Positions 6,798 through 14,433 of a stretch of DNA of 15,862 nt are shown here, piece after piece. Under the pieces are notes generated by a model. The model had not been told where the DNA came from and did not search any database. It saw only the letters and a program-made list of their open reading frames with translations. Source of the DNA: Rhodospirillaceae bacterium (lineage in GTDB: Bacteria > Pseudomonadota > Alphaproteobacteria > Rhodospirillales > 2-02-FULL-58-16). The position numbers and the translations under genes were made by a program. Numbering within the stretch: position 1 is the first letter of the stretch; the number at the start of each line of letters is the position of its first letter. Location of the stretch: contig DUZD01000035.1 of assembly GCA_013349695.1 (NCBI GenBank), positions 1 through 15,862 on the forward strand, given 5' to 3'.

Positions 6798-7478
6798 TTG
6801 ACCTCCGGAAGTTGCCGGCTCTATCTGATCACGCCGCCAGGCATGGACCCGGCGGCGTTCGCCGATGTCCTGGCTTCGGCCCTGGACGCCGGCGACGTGG
6901 CCTGCGTTCAACTGCGCCTCAAGGGGGTGGAGACCGACGCCGTCCGCCACGCCGCCGGCATCCTCCGCCCGGTCGTTCAGCAACGCGACGTCGCCTTCAT
7001 CCTCAACGATTTCCCCAGCCTGGCCGCCGAATTGGGCTGCGACGGCGTCCACATCGGTCAAAAGGACGGCACCCTCGCCGCCGCCCGCCAAGCCGCCGGC
7101 GAGGGCGCCATCGTCGGCGTCACCTGTCACAACTCCCGCCACTTGGCCATCGAGGCGGCCGAGAAAGGCGCCGACTACGTGGCTTTCGGCGCCTTCTTTC
7201 CGAGCGCGACCAAGGAGCCGAAGACCCGAGCCGATCCGGGGATTCTCGAATGGTGGAACGAATTGACGACCGTGCCCTCGGTAGCCATCGGCGGGATTAC
7301 CCCCGGCAACTCCGCACCGCTGATAGAGGCCGGCGCCGATTTTCTCGCCGTTGCCGGCGGCGTTTGGAATCACCCGGACGGCCCGGCGCAAGCGGTGAAG
7401 GCGTTCAACAGGGTGTTTTCGGAAGCGGCGGAAAGTCGATCCCATCTCCTCGTTGCTTCTCGTAAACCAACCTGTTAG
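6798..7478 (+). CDS. thiE: Thiamine-phosphate synthase
   Basis: ThiE joins hydroxymethylpyrimidine diphosphate with thiazole phosphate to make thiamine phosphate. The 226-residue TIM-barrel protein shows the active-site pieces in order: VQLRLK (37-42), FILNDF with Asn70 and Asp71, DGVHIGQKD (82-90), and GVTCHNSRHL (107-116), where Cys replaces the more usual Ser. AFGAFFPSATK (129-139) and AIGGITPGN then FLAVAGGVW (163-190) complete the set. The start is TTG at 6798, preceded by AAGGTAG. The next in-frame ATG would remove the first strand. The C-terminal 15 residues (SRSHLLVASRKPTC) look unstructured. It may alternatively be a ThiE-like paralogue, since alphaproteobacteria sometimes carry two, but the substrate-binding residues are present. 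Confidence 0.9.
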   Translation: MTSGSCRLYLITPPGMDPAAFADVLASALDAGDVACVQLRLKGVETDAVRHAAGILRPVVQQRDVAFILNDFPSLAAELGCDGVHIGQKDGTLAAARQAAGEGAIVGVTCHNSRHLAIEAAEKGADYVAFGAFFPSATKEPKTRADPGILEWWNELTTVPSVAIGGITPGNSAPLIEAGADFLAVAGGVWNHPDGPAQAVKAFNRVFSEAAESRSHLLVASRKPTC

Positions 7479-7526
7479 GTTCCGCGCCTCGACTTTTCAA
7501 GATACCTTCCGACTACGGTTAAGGTT

Positions 7527-8096
7527 ATGAAAATCAACGGAAACGCCGTCCGTCCCGGGATGGTGATCGAACATCAGAATCGCCTTTGGCGGGTGGTCAA
7601 GATCCAGCACACCCAACCAGGAAAAGGCGGAGCCTATTTGCAGGTGGAGCTCAAGGATCTTCGTGACGGAACCAAGCTCAACGAGCGTTTCCGTTCCTCG
7701 GCAACGGTGGAACGGGCGCGTCTGGATCAGAAGCTTTTCCAGTACCTCTATTCAGACGGTGACATGCACACTTTCATGGACAACGAGACTTATGAGCAAG
7801 TGACGCTGGGTGGAAATCTGATCGGCGGCGATCAGATTCGTTTCATGAAGGAAAACATGACGGTGACTATCGAATTTTACGAAGGCGCGGCCATCGGCTT
7901 GCGGTTACCCGATACGGTGGTCCTGGAAGTCGTCGGGGCCGACGCCGTGGTCAAAGGGCAAACGGCGTCCTCGTCTTATAAGCCCGCCGTCCTTGAGAAC
8001 GGCGCCAAGACCATGGTGCCGCCTCACATCGCCGCCGGCACGCGAATTGTCGTCAATACCGTCGATGGCTCCTATGTGGAACGAGCCAAGGATTGA
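7527..8096 (+). CDS. efp: Translation elongation factor P
   Basis: EF-P binds between the P and E sites of stalled ribosomes and speeds peptide-bond formation at polyproline stretches. At 189 residues it has the standard three-barrel length. Its N-terminal KOW-like domain (MKINGNAVRPGMVIEHQNRL) carries the loop QPGKGGAY with Lys33 at the tip, the position modified in EpmA-type organisms. The middle and C-terminal OB domains follow (LPDTVVLEVV, then PPHIAAGTRIVVNTVDGSYVERAKD). The modification enzyme is not in this window. The neighbouring OmpA-like gene encodes many Pro-Pro and Pro-Pro-Pro motifs, the kind of substrate that needs EF-P. Confidence 0.97.
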   Translation: MKINGNAVRPGMVIEHQNRLWRVVKIQHTQPGKGGAYLQVELKDLRDGTKLNERFRSSATVERARLDQKLFQYLYSDGDMHTFMDNETYEQVTLGGNLIGGDQIRFMKENMTVTIEFYEGAAIGLRLPDTVVLEVVGADAVVKGQTASSSYKPAVLENGAKTMVPPHIAAGTRIVVNTVDGSYVERAKD

Positions 8097-8108
8097 GAAC
8101 GGATCCTC

Positions 8109-8918
8109 ATGACCCATCTCCGTTCCGCCCTGATCAACGTGATGTGCGGCGCGGCGCAAAAGGCGGCGCGTAAGCTGGTCCGCGACTTCGGCGAGGTGGA
8201 ACATCTGCAGGTATCGAGAAAAGGCCCCGCCGATTTCGTCAGCACCGCCGACAAGACCGCCGAGAAAACCTTGCTGCGCGAACTCGGCAAGGCACGGCCG
8301 GGTTACGGGTTTCTTGCCGAGGAAGGGGGAGCGATTGCCGGCACCGACACATCGAACCGCTGGATCATCGATCCACTGGACGGAACAAGCAATTACCTTC
8401 ACGGCATTCCCCACTTTGCCATCTCCATCGCCTTGGAACGGGATGGAGAACCCTTCGCCGGCGTTATTTACGAGCCCGTACACGATGAAATGTTTTGGGC
8501 GGAAAAAGGGCAAGGCGCCCATTTGAACGGTCACCGGATCAGGGTGTCCTCCCGCCACCGTCCGGACGAATCGCTTTTCGCCACCGGCATTCCTTTTAAA
8601 GGCGCTGGCGATCATGCCCGGTTTTTGCGGCAATTGCAGGCGGTGATGGGGCTATCGGCCGGTGTCAGGCGTTTCGGGTCGGCGGCGCTCGATCTGGCCT
8701 ATGTCGCCGCCGGGCGTTACGATGGCTACTGGGAAACCGGACTCAAAGTCTGGGACATAGCGGCAGGCATTGCCCTGGTGCGTGAAGCCGGCGGTTTCGT
8801 CAGTGAAATCGGCGGCGGCAAAGACATGATGACAAGCGGTGACATTCTCGCCACCAACAGCCAATTGCATGCGCTCCTGGGAAAAGCCCTGCGCCAAACG
8901 GCGGCCGGAAAACCCTGA
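8109..8918 (+). CDS. suhB: Inositol monophosphatase family protein (SuhB-like)
   Basis: This is a metal-dependent phosphatase of the IMPase/SuhB superfamily, acting on inositol-1-phosphate or related sugar phosphates. SuhB proteins also influence rRNA transcription in some bacteria. The 269-residue protein shows the complete metal site: Glu71-Glu72 (FLAEEGG), Asp88 and Asp91 in WIIDPLDGTSNYLHGIP, and Asp216 in KVWDIAAG. The middle contains GVIYEPVHDEMFWAEKGQGA and RRFGSAALDLAYVAAGRYDG, typical of bacterial inositol monophosphatases. It starts 12 bp after efp and is probably in the same operon. Substrate is not determined by sequence; the gene symbol is by family and context. Confidence 0.92.
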   Translation: MTHLRSALINVMCGAAQKAARKLVRDFGEVEHLQVSRKGPADFVSTADKTAEKTLLRELGKARPGYGFLAEEGGAIAGTDTSNRWIIDPLDGTSNYLHGIPHFAISIALERDGEPFAGVIYEPVHDEMFWAEKGQGAHLNGHRIRVSSRHRPDESLFATGIPFKGAGDHARFLRQLQAVMGLSAGVRRFGSAALDLAYVAAGRYDGYWETGLKVWDIAAGIALVREAGGFVSEIGGGKDMMTSGDILATNSQLHALLGKALRQTAAGKP

Positions 8919-8948
8919 GGAAAGGGACCAACGGCAACCGGAAACCTG

Positions 8949-8978
8949 TTGTGCGCCACCCCTCCCCTTGGCTATGGT
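8949..8978 (+). promoter_or_regulatory. Weak candidate promoter upstream of the ompA-like gene
   Basis: TTGTGC (8949-8954) is separated by 18 bp from TATGGT (8973-8978), which would start transcription near 8985 and give a leader of about 50 nt. The leader holds a CCCA..TGGG inverted pair (8990-9001) and a GGAG ribosome site just before the ATG. The matches are modest and readthrough from efp-suhB is equally possible. Confidence 0.3.
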
Positions 8979-9036
8979 GAATCGAACGGCCCACAAATGG
9001 GTTTTGTGAATCGCCTTTAGGGAGCCGGAGACATCC

Positions 9037-10194
9037 ATGAGAACCCCGCGAAATCTTATCCGTTTGGCTTTCGTGGGTATTGCGCCAGCCTTGATTGCCA
9101 CGGCCTTCATGACCGAGGCGCGAGCCCAGATGGAGTTCAGCGACGCCAATGTCACGGTGGATCTCAGCGTCCTCGAAGACGGCGGTTTCGCGGCCGAACC
9201 CAGGGATTTTCCGCCGATTACCGGGTTCCGCCGCTTATTGGTGCCGGGATCGAAATTTCCTGTTTCGACCTTGCACGTCCGATCTGCTCCTGAAACGGTT
9301 TCACCCGGCGCCTGGAAAAAAGCCGAGAAACGCCGTCTGACAAAGATGACAGCCCCACCAGCCCGGACCGTCAAGGAGCCGAAACCCCCGGCCATGCCAA
9401 AAAGCGTTTCAGCGCCGCCGCCACTACCACCACTAAAGATTGCGAAAACAGAACTTAAAATACCAAAAGTGCCGCCGCAGCCACTACCACAAAAGACCGC
9501 GGAAACAGAACTTAAAATACCAAAAGCGCCGCCGCCGCCACTACCACAAAAGATTGCGAAAATAGAACTTAAAATACCAAAAGCGCCACCACCGCCGGCC
9601 ATTCCGGTCGAGAAGGTCCGCACCGAACCACTGAAAAAAACCAAACCGGCCGTGGCAAAGAAAATAAAAGAGCTAAAAAAATTATTGCCTCTGCCGCCTC
9701 CTTCGCCACCACAAAAAATCGCCAAAACAAAACCCAAAATACTAAAAACGCCACCGCCGCCGTCGGCGCCGCCGCCGCCGGTTGCGCAAGCGGTGACACC
9801 CAAAGCCGCCAAGGCGCCCAAGACGCGGCCAGACCTTCAACAACAGGCTTCGTTGCCGGCCGCCGCTTCGCTTCTGAAGTTAGGCAAGGCCTTGTATGTG
9901 GAATTCAAGCCCACGGCATCGAAACTACCGGCGAAGGCGAAGGAACGACTTAAAGCTTTGGCGGAGGGGTTAAAAAAGGATAGGAACTTGCGTTTACAGC
10001 TTAGGGCTTACGCTGGAGGAAAGTCTGTTTCTTCAAGTCGGGCCAGGCGGTTGTCGCTTTCGCGCGCCCTGTCGGTGCGTACCTTCATGATCGAGAACGG
10101 CATCCGAAGCACCCGCATAGACGTACGCGCGCTAGGAAATAAAACGGAGGATAAACCCGTCAACCGAGTCGACGTGAGCATTACCGAACGGTAA
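9037..10194 (+). CDS. Secreted OmpA-domain protein with Pro/Lys-rich repeat linker
   Basis: This is a 385-residue envelope protein. Residues 1-30 form a signal peptide ending in EARA before QMEF, with no lipobox cysteine, so the protein is probably soluble periplasmic or outer-membrane associated rather than a lipoprotein. A short N-terminal domain (about 31-100) is followed by a Pro/Lys/Ala-rich linker (about 103-275) holding three clear and one degenerate 19-20 residue repeats. The last 100 residues form an OmpA-like peptidoglycan-binding domain (ALYVEFKPTASKLPAKAKER, SRARRLSLSRALSVRTFMI, GIRSTRIDVRALGNKTEDKP, NRVDVSITER). The long linker could span the periplasm, as in TolA or TonB, though those have an N-terminal anchor. 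It leads the envelope cassette with the channel and stator genes that follow. Confidence 0.85.
   Translation: MRTPRNLIRLAFVGIAPALIATAFMTEARAQMEFSDANVTVDLSVLEDGGFAAEPRDFPPITGFRRLLVPGSKFPVSTLHVRSAPETVSPGAWKKAEKRRLTKMTAPPARTVKEPKPPAMPKSVSAPPPLPPLKIAKTELKIPKVPPQPLPQKTAETELKIPKAPPPPLPQKIAKIELKIPKAPPPPAIPVEKVRTEPLKKTKPAVAKKIKELKKLLPLPPPSPPQKIAKTKPKILKTPPPPSAPPPPVAQAVTPKAAKAPKTRPDLQQQASLPAAASLLKLGKALYVEFKPTASKLPAKAKERLKALAEGLKKDRNLRLQLRAYAGGKSVSSSRARRLSLSRALSVRTFMIENGIRSTRIDVRALGNKTEDKPVNRVDVSITER
9421..9762 (+). repeat. 57-60 bp in-frame repeats in the OmpA-protein linker
   Basis: Unit starts are at 9421, 9481 and 9538 (60, 57 and 57 bp), each beginning CCACTACCAC and coding roughly PLPQKIAKTELKIPKAPPP. 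A decayed fourth copy lies at about 9703-9762 (SPPQKIAKTKPKILKTPPP). Between copies three and four is a non-repeated Lys-rich part (9595-9702). The repeats are rich in AAA and CCA/CCG codons and are locally AT-richer than the flanking gene. Confidence 0.9.
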
Positions 10195-10244
10195 GGCCCG
10201 TTCCGTTTAGCGATAGAACCCATTCACTGGAGATTTCCCATATC

Positions 10245-11399
10245 ATGAATCAGCCGCGGCGTTTTCTCGTCCGGATGATCCTTTTTTTGGCCGCGGTTGC
10301 GATCGTGTCCGGCATTTTGTACCAGCAGCTGGGGACGGCCCTCCTGGCCAACGCCTACCTCAACGGCCCGATTCTGGGCGTTTTTCTGCTCGGCATCCTC
10401 TACAACTTCCGTCAGGTCATGATGCTTTACCCCGAGGTGGCGTGGATCGAGGGTTTCCGCCAGGACCATGCGGCGCTCTCCCAGCAAGCAACGCCCCGGC
10501 TGCTGGCGCCGATGGCGACCATGCTGGGCGAACGCAAGGGCCGCCTCAGCCTTTCAGCCCATTCCATGCGCTCGCTCCTCGACGGTATTTACTCACGGCT
10601 GGATGAATCCCGCGACCTGTCGCGCTACACCATCGGGTTGCTGATTTTCCTGGGCCTGTTGGGAACCTTCTGGGGGCTTCTTGCGACGGTGTCCTCCATC
10701 CGCGACGTCATCGGCGGACTGGCGGTCGGCGGCGGCGACGCGGCGAACGTCTTCAGCGACCTCCTGAGCGGCCTGGAAATGCCGCTTGACGGCATGGGAA
10801 CGGCATTCTCATCGTCGCTTTTCGGACTGGCGGGGTCCCTGGTTCTCGGCTTTTTGGATTTGCAGGCGGGGCAAGCCCAGAACCGCTTTTACAACGACCT
10901 CGAGGATTGGCTGTCAAGCCTCACCCGTCTTTCCTCGGGCGCCCTCTCCAGCGACGGCGACCAGCCGATACCGGTCTACGTCCAGGCCCTCCTGGAGCAG
11001 ACGGCGGAAAGCCTGGAAAACCTGCAACGGGTCCTCGTCCGCGGCGAGGAAAGCCGCATTTCCGCCAACAACCACCTGATGGCGCTGAGCGAAAAAGTGG
11101 GTATCCTCACCGATCACATGCGTACCGAGCAGGCGCTGATGGTGAAGCTGTCGGAAAGCCAAATTGAACTCAAACCCGTCCTCCTCCAGCTTGCCGAAAG
11201 CAGCGCCGGCAAGCGCGCCGTGGCCACCAATAGCCTGGATGAATCGACGCGCGCCCACATTCGCAATCTCGACATTTACATGGCCCGGCTGCTCGAGGAA
11301 TTGAATACAGGCCGCGACGAGATCATCCAGCAGATACGGAGCGAGATCAAACTGCTGGCCCGCACCCTCGCCGCCATCGCCGAAAAATCCAAAAGCTGA
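10245..11399 (+). CDS. MotA/TolQ/ExbB-type proton channel protein
   Basis: This 384-residue inner-membrane protein is of the MotA/TolQ/ExbB channel superfamily, whose members use ion flow to drive flagellar rotation or envelope work. Four hydrophobic segments are visible at about 9-28, 42-60, 127-149 and 185-205. A cytoplasmic loop of about 65 residues separates the second and third. The family core is LGLLGTFWGLLATV (136-149) and MGTAFSSSLFGLAGSLVLGF (184-203), with the polar Thr and Ser residues lining the channel in relatives. After residue 215 a long helical cytoplasmic tail (about 170 residues) ends in RSEIKLLARTLAAIAEKSKS. The next gene supplies the MotB-like partner 9 bp downstream. 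It is not a standard flagellar MotA, TolQ or ExbB by length and tail; the driven process is unknown. Confidence 0.85.
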   Translation: MNQPRRFLVRMILFLAAVAIVSGILYQQLGTALLANAYLNGPILGVFLLGILYNFRQVMMLYPEVAWIEGFRQDHAALSQQATPRLLAPMATMLGERKGRLSLSAHSMRSLLDGIYSRLDESRDLSRYTIGLLIFLGLLGTFWGLLATVSSIRDVIGGLAVGGGDAANVFSDLLSGLEMPLDGMGTAFSSSLFGLAGSLVLGFLDLQAGQAQNRFYNDLEDWLSSLTRLSSGALSSDGDQPIPVYVQALLEQTAESLENLQRVLVRGEESRISANNHLMALSEKVGILTDHMRTEQALMVKLSESQIELKPVLLQLAESSAGKRAVATNSLDESTRAHIRNLDIYMARLLEELNTGRDEIIQQIRSEIKLLARTLAAIAEKSKS

Positions 11400-11408
11400 C
11401 CGACGGGC

Positions 11409-12602
11409 ATGACCACTCTCGCCCGTCGAGCGCAACGAAGCACCAACATCTGGCCTGGGTTCGTCGACGCCCTGGCGACCCTATTGTTGGTATTGATTTT
11501 CCTCCTCATGGTCTTCGTCCTGGCCCAAGCCTTTCTCAGAGAGAAGATGACGGGAAAGGACACGGAACTGCTAAGGGCGCAAAGCCAGATCGGCGAACTG
11601 GCCGACCTCTTGGCCATGGAACGCATGGCTAACGAAGACATGCGCCTGAACGTGGCGCTACTGACGGAAGAACTGCAAGCTTCAATCGTCAAACGCGACG
11701 ACCTCAACGCCGCCGTGCAGACCCAGACCATCCGCTCCGAGGCCGCCGAGGAAAAGGCGAAACAATTGGACGGTAGGCTGGCGGAGGCTTTTAAGACCAT
11801 TGAAGCGGACAAGGAGAAGATCCAGCTTCAGGTCGCCAAGGTAAATGCGCTGAGCGAGGATGTGGCGGTGTTGACGGCGCTGAAGGAGGAATTGGAGAGC
11901 AAGGTCACCAATTTGTCCGCAAATCTGAAAGACTCCGAAGCCACCGTTTTTAAGGAACGCAGGATTTCGGACAGCGCCCGCGCCCAGGTTGCCATGCTGA
12001 ACAAACAAGTTACGGCGCTGCGCGAACAGTTGACCAACTTGTCGGAGATGCTGGGTGAAGCCGAGAAAAAGGCCAAGGAGCAGAATGTACAGATCGCTTC
12101 GCTCGGTAAGCGCCTCAACGCCGCCCTGGCCGTCAAGGTGCAGAAATTGTCCCGCTACCGCTCGGAATTCTTCGGCCGCCTGCGCGAATTGTTGGGCCGC
12201 CACCCGGGCGTGCGCATCGTCGGCGATCGTTTCGTTTTCCAATCGGAAGTGCTTTTCGAAAGCGGTTCGGCGGATTTGGGCAGAAAGGGCAAGCGACAGC
12301 TCTACCAACTGGTGCGAAGCCTGCGCGAAATTATCGCCAAGATCCCCAAGGACATTAATTGGATTCTCCGCATCGACGGGCATACCGACAAAGTCCCCAT
12401 CAAAACCCCGCGGTTCCCGTCCAACTGGGAGCTGTCCACGGGACGCGCCACTTCGGTGGTCAAGTATTTGATAAGCCAAAGAATTCCCCCCAACCGTTTG
12501 GCCGCCGCGGGGTTCGGAGATCACCATCCACTCGATCCGCGCGACGACGAAACCGCCAACCGCCGCAACCGCCGCATCGAACTGAAGCTGACCCAACGAT
12601 GA
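11409..12602 (+). CDS. MotB-like stator partner with coiled coil and OmpA domain
   Basis: This 397-residue protein pairs with the upstream channel. A short cytoplasmic N-terminus leads into one membrane helix, FVDALATLLLVLIFLLMVFV (18-37). Asp20 lies at the position of the proton-carrying aspartate of MotB, TolR and ExbD. A long Glu/Lys/Ala/Leu-rich coiled coil runs from about 45 to 240. The C-terminal OmpA/MotB peptidoglycan-binding domain includes VLFESGSADLGRKGKRQL, LRIDGHTDKVPIKT, NWELSTGRATSVVKYL and NRRNRRIELKL. The coiled coil is far longer than in ordinary MotB, so the peptidoglycan anchor can sit well away from the membrane. A conserved envelope motor or tether is likely; the target is unknown. 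Confidence 0.87.
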   Translation: MTTLARRAQRSTNIWPGFVDALATLLLVLIFLLMVFVLAQAFLREKMTGKDTELLRAQSQIGELADLLAMERMANEDMRLNVALLTEELQASIVKRDDLNAAVQTQTIRSEAAEEKAKQLDGRLAEAFKTIEADKEKIQLQVAKVNALSEDVAVLTALKEELESKVTNLSANLKDSEATVFKERRISDSARAQVAMLNKQVTALREQLTNLSEMLGEAEKKAKEQNVQIASLGKRLNAALAVKVQKLSRYRSEFFGRLRELLGRHPGVRIVGDRFVFQSEVLFESGSADLGRKGKRQLYQLVRSLREIIAKIPKDINWILRIDGHTDKVPIKTPRFPSNWELSTGRATSVVKYLISQRIPPNRLAAAGFGDHHPLDPRDDETANRRNRRIELKLTQR

Positions 12603-12636
12603 GCGAACCGCGGTTCCACAGATGTGATGTCTCGGC

Positions 12637-13848
12637 ATGTTGATCATTTTTCTCGTCGTTGTAATCGACTTGATCGGCTTCGGAATGATCATTCCGCTGC
12701 TCCCTTTTTATGCCGAGTATTTCGAGGCGAACCCGGCCGTGGTCGGATTGTTGATGGCGACCTACTCGTTCACGCAGTTCCTGGCGGCCCCCTTTTGGGG
12801 GCGGCTTAGCGACCGGATTGGGCGGCGGCCGGTATTGCTCGTCAGCCTCGCCGGAGCCGCTATGGCCTATGTCTGGCTCGGATTTGCCGAAAGTCTTTGG
12901 GTGTTGTTCGCGGCGCGGGCGGCTAGCGGCGCCATGGCTGGGAACATCTCGGCGGCTTTCGCCTACGTGGCCGACATCACGACCCCGGCCAATCGGGCCA
13001 AAGGCATGGGAGTGGTCGGCGCCGCTTTCGGTCTTGGTTTCATCGCCGGCCCCGCCATCGGCGGAATCCTCGCCGGCGCCGATCCCGCCCACGCCGACTT
13101 CCAGACCCCAGCCTTCGCCGCCGCCGGCCTGTCCTTCCTGGCCCTGATTTTGGCTCTGATTCTTCTCAAGGAATCCCTGTCGCCGGAAATCCGCGCCAGA
13201 GTGGCTTCCGGCCTGCCCGGCAAGGCAGGTTTGAAATTCATCGACGCCCTCCGTCACCCGCAAGTGGGATTGCTGATTTTGTTTAGCTTCCTCGTCACCT
13301 TCGTTTTCGCTGGCATGGAAGCCACCTTCCCCATGTGGTCGCGGCGCCAGTTTGGGTGGGGACCGGAACAAACCGGCTATGTTTTCGCTTTTATGGGTTT
13401 GTTGAGCGCGATGATTCAGGGGGGGCTGATCGGCCGTTTGGCGCAACGGTTCGGTGAAGCGCGCCTGATCCTGCAAGGCGCCATCGCCCTGGCTTGCGGG
13501 ATCGCCCTGATTCCTTTTTCCGACAATCTGCCCATGTTGCTGACGGCGATGCTACTCCTTGGCTGCGGCTTCAGTGTCATAACGCCATCTCTGAACAGCC
13601 TGATCTCGCTGCAAGTGGGCGAAGGGGAACAAGGCGGAATCCTGGGCATCGCCCGATCGGCAACCACTTTGGCGCGCGTCATCGGCCCCGCCTGGGCCGG
13701 ACTGCTGTTTTCCATCTTCGGCAAAGACTGGCCCTTTTACGGCGGGGCGCTGGTCATGGCCGCGGTTATCTATCTGAGCTTGCGATCGTTGAAACCCGAG
13801 TCCGCGCCTGACATGGGTGCGGCGAAGCCGCCGGACGCCGGGAATTAA
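12637..13848 (+). CDS. MFS transporter, TetA-like DHA1 family
   Basis: This 403-residue major facilitator superfamily protein probably exports small molecules by proton antiport. About 12 hydrophobic helices are readable. Helix 1 begins almost at the N-terminus with DLIGFGMIIPLLPFYAEYF (11-29), the D1-type motif of drug/proton antiporters. Motif A GRLSDRIGRRPVLL (55-68) follows helix 2, and the helix-5 part GFIAGPAIGGILAG is present. The arrangement resembles tetracycline-type exporters, but the substrate cannot be inferred and no resistance is claimed. An in-frame stop at 12625-12627 leaves this ATG as the only reasonable start, and no clear Shine-Dalgarno precedes it. The TAA stop is also the left copy of the target duplication of the adjacent MITE. 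Confidence 0.9.
   Translation: MLIIFLVVVIDLIGFGMIIPLLPFYAEYFEANPAVVGLLMATYSFTQFLAAPFWGRLSDRIGRRPVLLVSLAGAAMAYVWLGFAESLWVLFAARAASGAMAGNISAAFAYVADITTPANRAKGMGVVGAAFGLGFIAGPAIGGILAGADPAHADFQTPAFAAAGLSFLALILALILLKESLSPEIRARVASGLPGKAGLKFIDALRHPQVGLLILFSFLVTFVFAGMEATFPMWSRRQFGWGPEQTGYVFAFMGLLSAMIQGGLIGRLAQRFGEARLILQGAIALACGIALIPFSDNLPMLLTAMLLLGCGFSVITPSLNSLISLQVGEGEQGGILGIARSATTLARVIGPAWAGLLFSIFGKDWPFYGGALVMAAVIYLSLRSLKPESAPDMGAAKPPDAGN
13846..13848. repeat. Left target-site duplication (TAA) of the MITE
   Basis: TAA directly left of the terminal repeat matches TAA at 14001-14003 on the right. The left copy serves as the stop codon of the MFS gene. A 3-bp match alone is weak evidence, but it abuts perfect 47-bp inverted repeats on both sides. 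Confidence 0.75.
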
Positions 13849-14000
13849 GAGCCTATCCGAATAACTGGAGACGGTTGTGATAAGACCAAATCAGGCCTCC
13901 GCAGCGTTGCCGCTTCTTGCCGATGCGCCGGCGAAGCGGCGCCTTGCGGCCTTCCTGATTTGGTCTTATCACAACCGTCTCCAGTTATTCGGATAGGCTC
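13849..14000. mobile_element. Miniature inverted-repeat transposable element (MITE)
   Basis: This is a 152-bp element with perfect 47-bp terminal inverted repeats (13849-13895 and 13954-14000), beginning GAGCCTATCCGAATAACTGG. The 58-bp centre (13896-13953) is itself imperfectly self-complementary, so the whole element folds as one long hairpin. TAA flanks both ends (13846-13848 and 14001-14003), consistent with a 3-bp TNA target duplication as made by IS1031-group IS5-family transposases. That family link is an inference from duplication and tip sequence. It has no ORF and so must rely on a transposase elsewhere. It lies exactly between convergent MFS and cyaY and could act as a bidirectional terminator. 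Confidence 0.88.
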
Positions 14001-14332
14001 TAAGACAGATCGATGGGCGTCCCGGTAACGGCGCTGAGTTCGCGGGCCAGCAAAGCGGACAAGGATTCTTCGCCGCGCGTCGACAACCACTGTTCCGCCT
14101 TTGCGTCGTAAGCGAAATGGGAGGCGCCGCTGACCGGCGAAGAAACCCAGATCTGACGCTGGTGAAAATGCTTGTTGATGACGTATTTGCCGCCAGAGAG
14201 AAGCTCGATGGTGAGGATGCCTTCCTCGATATCGATATCCAGGCTGTCGCCAAGCGTTTCCTCGATGGCATCCAGCAATCTTCCGAGGGTTTCATCGGCA
14301 ACGGTTTCATAAGTGTCTTGATCGAGGTTCAT
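14000..14332 (-). CDS. cyaY: CyaY, bacterial frataxin
   Basis: Frataxin-type iron-binding protein that tunes iron delivery and cysteine-desulfurase activity in Fe-S cluster assembly in the cytoplasm. The 110-residue length is normal. An acidic N-terminal helix (TYETVADETLGRLLDAIEET, then LGDSLDIDIEEGI) is followed by the beta-sheet core with GGKYVINKHFHQRQIWVSSP and SGASHFAYDAKAEQWL, the most conserved frataxin segment. The final helix is LSALLARELSAVTG. The protein ends TPIDLS at a TAG whose last coding-strand base is contributed by the adjacent MITE. The pre-insertion sequence would have ended at the same residue with TAA. It is transcribed divergently from rpmE. Confidence 0.93.
   Translation of the reverse strand: MNLDQDTYETVADETLGRLLDAIEETLGDSLDIDIEEGILTIELLSGGKYVINKHFHQRQIWVSSPVSGASHFAYDAKAEQWLSTRGEESLSALLARELSAVTGTPIDLS
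14001..14003. repeat. Right target-site duplication (TAA) of the MITE
   Basis: This is the second copy of TAA, directly after the right terminal repeat. Together with the last element base (C at 14000) it forms the TAG stop of cyaY on the minus strand. Confidence 0.75.
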
Positions 14333-14433
14333 GGCTTCGTTTCGAATCCAAAAGTACGCCGGCCCGATAAAGCATATGGCAACCGCCCGCCAGCCAACAA
14401 GAGAGACAAAGGGGAGGGAAGATGTAGCCGTCC

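Noticed and set aside
9421..9762. Possible CRISPR-like array because of regularly spaced repeats.
   Set aside because: Units are directly adjacent and in frame with no unique spacers. They encode a repeated protein linker.
8652..9821. 389-codon minus-strand frame opposite suhB and the OmpA-like gene.
   Set aside because: The Gly/Phe-rich low-complexity product is the reverse reading of the Pro/Lys repeat linker; the plus strand has a signal peptide and an OmpA domain.
10245..12602. Zorya-type anti-phage defence (ZorA/ZorB-like MotA and MotB homologues).
   Set aside because: No zorC, zorD or zorE follows; the next gene is an ordinary MFS transporter. The channel tail is short and the long coiled coil is in the MotB-like partner. 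The flanks are housekeeping, not a defence island.
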